Positions 58,204 through 64,000 of a stretch of DNA of 64,000 nt are shown here, piece after piece. The stretch comes from Aquanectria penicillioides (Eukaryota > Ascomycota > Sordariomycetes > Hypocreales > Nectriaceae), in assembly GCA_003415625.1 (NCBI GenBank), contig PYIU01000005.1, positions 5,001 through 69,000 on the forward strand, read 5' to 3'. Position numbers and translations under genes: made by a program. A model generated the notes under the pieces. It ran no database searches. It worked only from the letters and a program-made list of their open reading frames with translations, and was not told the DNA's origin. How positions within the stretch are numbered: position 1 is the stretch's first letter; each line of letters starts with the position of its first letter.

Positions 58204-60583
58204 CTATTTGGCTGACAGAGTACTGTTTTTTCTTAATCGCTTTCCAAAAACGTAAAATATGTATGGAAAACTAGAGTATGCATTGTGAGTATGTTTCTTT
58301 CTGCAGAGTGTATCTAGGATACTCACGGTGACATGGCAAGGGCCATGAATGCCAATACCGATGTTGCCCATTGAAATCCGATACCTGAATTCATTGTCAG
58401 TCGTTTTTTCCTCCGAATCGGAAAGTTCCCAAAAGATGAAAGGCTATCTACTTGCCTCGGTACATTTGATATCCAAACAATGGAAAGGCGGCAGCAAAGC
58501 TCGACCGGACGAAGCTGTTTGCTGCTAGCGCTGTTGGGCCGCAGCGTAAGCGTTTTTCATCAGGTATGCCAAAATACACTTACCAGATGCAGCATACATC
58601 GGGTACTAACATCATCATCAGAAACAGTAAATTACCTTCGCAAAGAGCACATACACAATCAACGAGAAATGTGAATACCGCAGAGTATACTAGAATTATT
58701 CTTCATAAGAGAAGCCAGGCAAGTTAACCTCTACGCTTTCCATGTTCTACAATCGCGGGCGCAACATACCCCAAGCTGACGAAAAGTCAGTAAACACCTT
58801 GAGTTTCCTTTGAACAACTCACCCGAAGAAAGATGAAAAGATGATCGGGACTGAATTCTGTCAGTGGTGTGAACTAATTCAGTTCCGGTGAACGACATTT
58901 ATCATCACGCACAGATCCAGTGTATCTGCAACGTTTCCTTAGCCATGTTCGTGAATAGTAGCTGGAATTGAAACGCGTACCGATGAATACGTTGTCCAGC
59001 CAAAACCTAAATCTGGGTTAACATATTGCCACACTAGTAACTGGGTTCACAGACCAAACAATGCAATGGGAATAATAATAGAACCGATGATGGAGGATGG
59101 AAGTCGAAACTCTGGGTCAGGAAGACATTCAACGTCCTGGCTCTCTTCGTTTCGGCGTTGGACCAATCTTTGGTAGTTCTTCTTCCAAATTGGATCACTC
59201 ATTATTCCAAAGAGCATTCCTACAAATATCCCGAGGAATGCCAATACACTCTGAGATAGCGTAAAATTGTGGGAAGACCTAAATATCAGCGGGAAAGCTC
59301 CGAAAAAAAGATACAAAATACCCAGCAAGACCGCAGACAGTATGCAAAGGTTTAAGCACTAGGCAAACATGTCAGCAACACAAAAGAAACTGGCGTGTTT
59401 TTGGGCTCACCATCGGCTCAAAGATGAGAAGCTGGAATGGCCGTTTGCACGAGGTAAATACAGCGTTGGCAATCCTTGTTGGATCTGGTTCCATCGGAGC
59501 CCTCCATCTGTCATCGCCAGTTTCCATGCGGATCCTTTGCGCTTTCTGGTAAAGCAGTATAGTATGGCGTGTTTCTGGTACAAAGACCATGATAAGAACC
59601 AACTCAAGCCCACTCCAAATGAGGAGGAAGTAAAAGGACCTGGTTTCGTCAATATCAAGTGTTGTCATACATTACAGGAGTGTCCCCACCAGCGCCAGGG
59701 GCAATATTGGTTGATAAAGCCACCAATTAAAGGGCCAAACTCGGGTCTACTAGAATGTTAGAGACATTATCATACAGGATACGGGTTGATTGCCCTCTTC
59801 CACGTCTTGCCAAATCAAATATATCGCACGTACCCAAGAAATGGCGACGCCTAATACATGTCAGTCACGAAAATAGCTCAGAGTGACAAGCGCACAGTGT
59901 AGATCATCATGGGAGCTCCAAGCTCATGACCTGAGAAAAGATCACTGACGGTTCCTCCAGCAACACTAAGGAATGCGCTTCCGGAAAAGCCATCGAGGAA
60001 TCGAGCAATGAGCATTGTCTGCATGTTTTTTGCGAAAGCACAGGGTATTAACCTATCAGGTTGTTAGTGCAATCCATCAAGGATGCGGCATTGACCTGAC
60101 CAAACAACGAAAAGAGAGAATGAGCAGATGTAAATCGGTCTCCTTCCATAAAACTAACTCGGTCAATAAAACAAGCAATATAGCTCTTCGATATTAAGGA
60201 CTCACCTCCGATAGAGGAGCCAATATCATCGGACCTAGTCCATACCGGATTAGCCATCACACGTGCTATTTTGCAGTAGTCATGGCCTTACCGAGACCAA
60301 GGCCGAAGACAAATAGGGAAAGTCCTAATGTGGCAACCTCTCTTGAGCAACCAAATTCGGCTCGAAGATTGTCATTGGCGCTGGCGTATAACGACGATGC
60401 GCATGCCCTGCCCAATTTTAACCAAGGAGTGATGAATAGTGACCAAGGTACTCACACGCATAATGAACCCGAGGACACAATTAGCACAATCAACCAGCGA
60501 CGTGCTTTGCTCATGGTCATCGGGTTTGCTGGGTTCCGGTCGCCTTCCTCCCAGGACACAGTAAAAGCATTGGAGGCGGTCAT
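58204..60583 (-). CDS. DHA1-family MFS transporter, 18 exons, one GC-AG intron
   Basis: A polyamine/drug:H+ antiporter-like carrier of roughly 500-550 residues. From ATG 60583 to TAG 58206-58204 I could follow a continuous protein through 17 short introns, all but one GT..AG. The landmarks are GLSLFVFGLGLGP, LAPLSEFYGRRPIY (the MFS signature after TM2), GGFINQYCPWRW, LVLIMVFVPETRH, FQLLIFEPM and, in the last exons, FVRSSFAAAFPLFG and FGKRLRKN. The intron at 58455-58385 begins GCAAGT. Exon density is unusually high. The first exon is short, so an additional upstream exon cannot be excluded. No lesion found. Confidence 0.8.
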
Positions 60584-61242
60584 GCTTGAGTATCTAACCG
60601 AGCGACCCAAGGAGTCTATCGACACACAAGTGTAGTAAAATAAATAATTGGCGCAGAATATTGACCCTGTCCTTTAATCTTTCCGTTGTAAATATCCAGA
60701 GTTTCTAGGCGAGCGGTGGCATTCAGACAGTTACCGTTCATAGAGTTCGGGGCTCAGTTATTGAGTCATCGCATTCGCTTCACCGATGAGAACTATGCGG
60801 GGTTTCTCCTCGAGGTCTTTGAGAGAAGCAATTATCCAGCGAATTGATTCTTATCACTTCCGACTTACGAGCCAACGTTCGGCCCGAACGTCATGATAGT
60901 TGGTCCGACCGATTGCTCCGACCGGTTGCTCCGACTGATTCGCCACGCGGACCAAAACCACGGATACAAGCGAATGATCTTTGTGAATGAAGTTTGATAA
61001 CTATCAAGTTTGCACACAGACCGCTTGGTTGCATATATCCAAGCAATCTTTCATCGCATGTGAAGCAGAGTCATTCCAGAAACGGCTGCACGACCTAAGT
61101 CCTCTCCGATCCCGACGCCGGCTTCCCGGTCAACGTCGTCGATGCATATCTACATATAAAACGTTGCAAGATACCCAAGTTCCCCACACAAAATCATACT
61201 ATGACCTATATAGTCACTTCTCTCATACCTGAAAACTAAAAC
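60584..61242. promoter_or_regulatory. divergent promoter region with palindrome and repeated CCGAC sites
   Basis: Between the minus-strand transporter and the plus-strand hydrolase remnant lies a perfect 17-bp palindrome, ACGTTCGGCCCGAACGT (60875-60891). It is followed at 60902-60938 by three copies of a TCCGACC/T motif spaced about 15 bp. Inverted and direct CGG/CCG triplets are typical binding sites of Zn2Cys6 factors, and such a gene starts at 63268. The link is inference. Confidence 0.45.
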
Positions 61243-62796
61243 ATGGATCTGCTCCTAAAGACATTAGGACGGTCGATTGGACAGGTTATTCGTACGTCTA
61301 TGAACAAAACGTTTCGGTTCCTCTGAAATCAGGTGGAGTGATTCGTTGCAACGTTTATCGGCCTCGGGGTTCAGATGGACAAAAGTATCCAGTGATCGCC
61401 ACTCTGGGGCCATATGGAAAGGATGTTCCTTATGCAGCGTTCGTCACCCTACAGTGTTCCAAGCATCACGTTGACATGGTATCCAAGGCTCAATCCGGAC
61501 AGCTTTGCGAAAGTAAACCCTGCTCACCAAACCGATCATTCCGCATGGGAAACTCCTACGCCAAAATATTGGACAAGCCAAATTATGTTGTCGTGCGAGC
61601 TGACGAACCTGGCATCGGGCAGTCCCCAGGCCTTCTAAACATCCAATCTGCTTCGACAGTTGAAGCTTTTTGCAATCTGATCGAGTGGTCTTCTCAACAG
61701 TGTTGGTCGAATGGAAGAGTTGGCTTATTGGGCGTTAGCTACTACGCTGGCTTCCAATGGCCGGTGGCAGCGCGGAACCCCAAAGGATTAGCAGCCTGCA
61801 TCCCTTGGGAAGGGTTCTCGGATAAATACCGTGAATTAATTCCCCACGGGGGCATTCTCTCAAACACCTTTTTTACGGGCTGGTTTTATCGCCAGGTCGC
61901 CCCAAATCAGTACGGACTCCCAGGGAAGGGTCCCGGTTCCACCAAGGCCGCATTAGGTGAGGAAGAGCTAAAGGCCAATCGAGTCACTGATCCGAGCCAG
62001 CTGAGTCAGCACAAGTACGCAGATGACCTGCTCTTCACAGACGCCGCCTTCAAGTTTGAGGACATCAAAGTTCCAATCCTCAGTGTGGCAAACTGGATGG
62101 GTATCATGTTGCACCTCCGAGGAAATGTTCGAGGGTTTCTGCGAGCAGGCTCCGAGCTCAAATGCCTCCGGTTCATTACTGATCGCCACTACTTGCCTTT
62201 CTATTATCCTGAAGAGGTCGAAGTTCAGCCAAGCTTCCTGGACGCCTTTTTGAAAGATGAAGACAGGATAGGATGGGCAACCAAAGGGGCCATCCCACCT
62301 ATTAACATGGTTGTGCGGAAGGACAACGTGGGTTTCAATGACCATCTGGCGAGAAACGGTTTTCGCGAAGACAGGAGAGCGGATGGCCTTTGCAAGGAAC
62401 GAAATATGCCGATATTTTTCTCACAGCAGACAAACAACTCCAATTCTCCAAGCCAGCATGTCCTCAAACGGCCATGGCAAGCTATTCAGCTTTTGGATAT
62501 GACGACGATTCTAGTGTGTCTTTTCAATCACAGCCATTTGAAAAAGAAGTGGAGATTACTAGCTATATTGTTGCACATCTCAATGTCTCGATTAGTCAAC
62601 TCAAATCTGGAAACATTCCTAGTGATACGGATATATTTTTGAATCTCTGTCACATCTCGGCCGACGGCGCAGAGGTTCTATACACTGGATCCGCTGGTGA
62701 AGGTGTGCCCATATTGAAAGTCGGAGTGCTAGGGAAATTGCACAGCTGGATAAGATTCCTAACCTATCTTAAATTCTACGTATTTGTATCATATTA
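61243..62796 (+). pseudogene. CocE/NonD-type hydrolase (X-Pro dipeptidyl-peptidase family) with several frameshifts
   Basis: An alpha/beta hydrolase. The ATG at 61243 is one base out of phase with the coding block that starts GSAPKDIRTVDW. The frame changes near 61450 and back near 61578. Between these points the family text DSFAKVNPAHQTDHSAWETP is in the other frame. The nucleophile block LLGVSYYAGFQWPVAAR and HGGILSNTF follow intact. Another shift near 62375 is needed to reach LTADKQLQFSKP and HISADGAEVLYTGSAGEG. The end, after GVPILK, is truncated relative to the family. The related enzymes hydrolyse amides or esters; the substrate here is unknown. Confidence 0.68.
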
Positions 62797-63267
62797 GTCT
62801 TCACTCGTCCCTGAAAATCAAGATCGAAACTTTTCAGCCTCCGCTTTGTGACTACCCTAGAGTTGATAATGCAACTAGAGTGGGGCAACGGCCAAAAATT
62901 ACTGGCTAGCTTTGACCAATAGGAAACTCTGTTTCTTCGGCCGAACCTGGTCAAGTCCGGACCTCCGAACCGGTGTTCTCATGACCGATTACGAGGTGGT
63001 TGGGCATTGGCGGGAGTCTCGGAAGGTAGCTCCCCCGAATTTAGACCTTGGTCTGCAAGTAACAAGGCCATCATCCTTTGTCTCAGTGGCTAGGCACTCT
63101 ATCTGGCACCTGCTCGTTCTCAAAAGCGCCCTATCGGTGTTTCCAGAGTGAACCCTGTAGTCCCATGAACGATCATAACAGCTGAGTCATCGGTTTCGGC
63201 TCCAAGACACCGGCTGGGCTCAATCGGACTCGATCACTAGGCAATCAGAGTCTCTCCTACCCAAGCC
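62797..63267. other. intergenic, no gene seen
   Basis: About 470 bp. It contains the upstream region of the partial regulator gene. No coding or RNA gene supported. Confidence 0.4.
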
Positions 63268-64000
63268 ATGCTCATCCAGACTGAGCTAGGCGATAAGATG
63301 GCTCGAATGTTATCAAGCAAAGAACTTATCTCGAATGACCATTCAGTTGATGCCGAGTCTGCCACACCTAGGAGACAGCCTGTTGGTAGTGATGATGCCC
63401 CAAGTTCAATCACTGCCTGCCAACGATGCCGCGACCAGAAGGTGATTTCCCTAGATTCATCTATGAATAGCGTTGACTCTCCCTCATTTGCAGCTGAAAT
63501 GCAATCGAGAACGCCCGATCTGTGTCCGATGTAGACGGCTTCATGCTGTCTGTTTCTACCCCCCTCCGACTGATCGGAAGCGGCCAAGAATCGAACGCAA
63601 CCCGACAAGCCCTATGCTCCGGAGGAAGAAAAGGCCCATTGTTAGCACTACGACTAACAGCTTTTCTGCAAGGCAAAATGATGACAGAAACTTTTCATGC
63701 GGAAAGACTCAGCCATCGTCAAGAAATCGCCCAATCTCGTTCAATTCGCCGTTGAGGAACCTACTTGATGTAGAGCCATTGGCTTCAACCGGTCCACAGG
63801 ACCACACCATAAGCGCAAAATTAGCAAATATCTCATCAACTGTGAGTTATATATCGATGTTTTGTGACATTTTTTATATCCGACATCTACCAAAGCTTAG
63901 CTCACTGATATCTTTATAGACTTATCCAGTTCACCTACGTAATCACCATCCAGCCTTGGCCTACGCTGGGGCAGCATCGTCTGCTTTGCCTTCACGAGCT
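63268..64000 (+). CDS. Zn2Cys6 transcription factor, partial at right edge
   Basis: The first three exons of a regulator that continues beyond the window: 63268-63441, 63494-63841 and from 63920. Introns of 52 and 78 bp keep phase 0. The cluster is split by intron 1: CQRCRDQK in exon 1, then LKCNRERPICVRC and the final Cys six residues later, a complete CX2CX6CX6CX2CX6C. A basic linker (DRKRPRIERN) follows. A second possible start is ATG 63298. No damage in the part seen. It lies next to a divergent transporter/hydrolase pair that it might control. Confidence 0.82.

Noticed and set aside
1..64000. A complete secondary-metabolite cluster
   Set aside because: A methyltransferase, SDRs, transporters and regulators are present but no polyketide synthase, NRPS, terpene cyclase or DMATS core was found.
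1..64000. CRISPR arrays, bacterial operons, tRNA or rRNA genes
   Set aside because: No regularly spaced repeats, ribosome-binding sites or recognisable RNA genes were seen; all evidence is fungal nuclear.

Overview
This window reads as nuclear DNA of a filamentous ascomycete (Pezizomycotina). Genes are split by short introns of about 40-70 bp with GT..AG ends. The families are typical of that group: seven Zn2Cys6 regulators, DHA1 major facilitator transporters, a PTH11/rhodopsin-type membrane receptor, a LaeA-like methyltransferase, a GT32 mannosyltransferase, tannase, type-B carboxylesterase and STAND/ankyrin remnants. Nothing bacterial, viral or organellar was seen. The genus cannot be fixed from sequence alone; a Eurotiomycete-like fungus is a guess.

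The region is accessory in character: roughly ten genes look intact and about twenty are decayed. Intact genes are an MFS transporter (8273-9592, -), an SDR (12364-13272, -), a GT32 mannosyltransferase (19250-20476, +), a rhodopsin-like receptor (39131-40390, -), a secreted cupredoxin (42439-42999, +), a secreted carboxylesterase (43374-45239, -), a Zn2Cys6 regulator (48564-50806, +), an atypical SDR (53212-54183, -), an intron-rich DHA1 transporter (58204-60583, -) and a partial Zn2Cys6 regulator running off the right edge (63268 onward, +). For several of these I checked by hand that the spliced lengths are multiples of three.

Left part (1-8 kb): a coiled-coil P-loop GTPase with two one-base lesions, then remnants of a Zn2Cys6 regulator, an allantoate-permease-like MFS, an ABC transporter collapsed by an internal deletion, and a Zn2Cys6 gene missing its first cysteine codon. 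Middle (8-36 kb): intact enzymes alternate with ruined oxidoreductase, SDR, alpha/beta-hydrolase, ceramidase, regulator and tannase genes. A dispersed repeat family of about 160 bp occurs four times, once inside an SDR remnant. Centre (36-48 kb): a collapsed esterase, a MITE with TA target duplication, the receptor, a 2-kb gene-free stretch, the cupredoxin/esterase pair and a STAND-ankyrin remnant. Right part (48-64 kb): a regulator converges on a LaeA-like methyltransferase, followed by an SDR, a bZIP/DUF3425 remnant, a second SDR remnant, the DHA1 transporter, a CocE-type hydrolase remnant and the partial regulator.

Two kinds of damage recur. One is stop codons where the family expects Gln or Trp (CAA to TAA, TGG to TAG/TGA) plus a catalytic His to Tyr, which is the pattern left by repeat-induced point mutation at CpA. 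The other is one-base deletions, which could be decay or assembly error. No clear metabolic pathway links the genes; the strongest candidate units are the 48.5-52.3 kb regulator/methyltransferase pair and the 58-64 kb transporter/hydrolase/regulator group with a palindromic promoter site.
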